A stretch of DNA of 64,000 nucleotides, taken from contig JAGPUQ010000007.1 of NCBI GenBank assembly GCA_018069525.1, positions 124,001-188,000 of the forward strand. The letters run 5' to 3'. The translations under genes and the position numbers were made by a program. The stretch comes from Porticoccaceae bacterium (GTDB lineage Bacteria > Pseudomonadota > Gammaproteobacteria > Pseudomonadales > Porticoccaceae). The first letter of the stretch is position 1. Every line of letters starts with the position of its first letter. The notes under the pieces are model-generated. The model was not told where the DNA came from, searched no databases, and saw only the letters and a list, made by a program, of their open reading frames with translations. Shown here in pieces: positions 63,959 through 64,000 of the stretch.

Positions 63959-63959
63959 C

Positions 63960-64000
63960 ATGGCGCGCCTAAAAGCAGAACACCTGGCCAAATCCTATCG
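63960..64000 (+). CDS. lptB: LPS export ABC ATPase LptB (cut at window edge)
   Basis: Only thirteen codons are in the window. They read MARLKAEHLAKSY, which matches the start of LptB (the E. coli protein begins MATLTAKNLAKAY). It begins one base after lptA. Position and sequence agree, but the length here is small. Confidence 0.8.
   Translation, partial: MARLKAEHLAKSY

Overview
The window is a contiguous piece of a gammaproteobacterial chromosome with medium GC. Gene order points to a marine Pseudomonas-like or Cellvibrionales-like lineage. The right half (roughly 43-64 kb) follows the classical gammaproteobacterial order sspB-sspA-pet-rpsI-rplM-zapE-yhcB-(sulfate activation)-algW-hisCDG-murA-ibaG-mla / yrbG-kdsD-kdsC-lptC-lptA-lptB. 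The left part has dksA-gluQ-pcnB-folK-panB. I see no rRNA, tRNA, CRISPR array, transposase or phage gene.

Layout. 0-3.7 kb: htpX (cut by the window edge), a small Rieske protein, an NTF2-like protein, and a translationally coupled aminotransferase-sfsA pair. 3.8-9.4 kb: dksA, gluQ, a gene-poor leader with a candidate A-rich small RNA, then pcnB, folK, a deoxynucleoside kinase and panB without panC. 9.4-11.8 kb: a sulfide/persulfide detoxification island, with a BigR/SqrR-type regulator divergent from a persulfide dioxygenase-like enzyme and two YeeE/YedE channels. 12-25.4 kb: accessory and export genes. These are an ABC exporter, a CrtC/AttH-like protein, a DDN-like reductase, cysH, an SDR, tesA head-to-head with the ybbA-ybbP exporter, a Baeyer-Villiger monooxygenase followed by a class-C-type serine hydrolase, and a diguanylate cyclase. 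25.6-29.1 kb: moaABCDE-mobA behind a Moco riboswitch. moeA-moeB lie about 7 kb further on. 29.2-34.7 kb: psiE, a CoA-thioester catabolic cluster (CoA transferase, HIT, two MaoC/FAS1-like hotdog proteins, ABM monooxygenase, LLM oxidoreductase) and srkA. 34.8-36.2 kb: a secreted peptidoglycan-binding protein with about twelve short repeats. 38.9-43.3 kb: GST, flavin reductase, AcuI-like reductase, SnoaL-like protein and thiolase. 43.3-64 kb: the conserved core block.

How the genes work together. Sulfur metabolism recurs: Sat and CysH (assimilation) plus persulfide oxidation and transport. Moco synthesis is nearly complete. Scattered CoA, flavin and Rieske enzymes suggest oxidation of lipids, terpenoids or other hydrophobic compounds. 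The right edge holds lipopolysaccharide Kdo synthesis and the Lpt transport genes.

The most unusual feature is not a single gene. Short tandem duplications, mostly 10-18 bp with 2-6 copies, sit at gene starts, gene ends, spacers and variable protein linkers throughout the window (for example MoaE, MlaC, PcnB, GluQ, TesA, MoeB, lptA, sat, and the yrbG-kdsD spacer). Other points are a cytochrome b-cytochrome c1 fusion, an mlaC left alone at a locus lacking mlaFED and mlaB, sat occupying the usual cysDN position, and a candidate CrcZ-like RNA upstream of pcnB.
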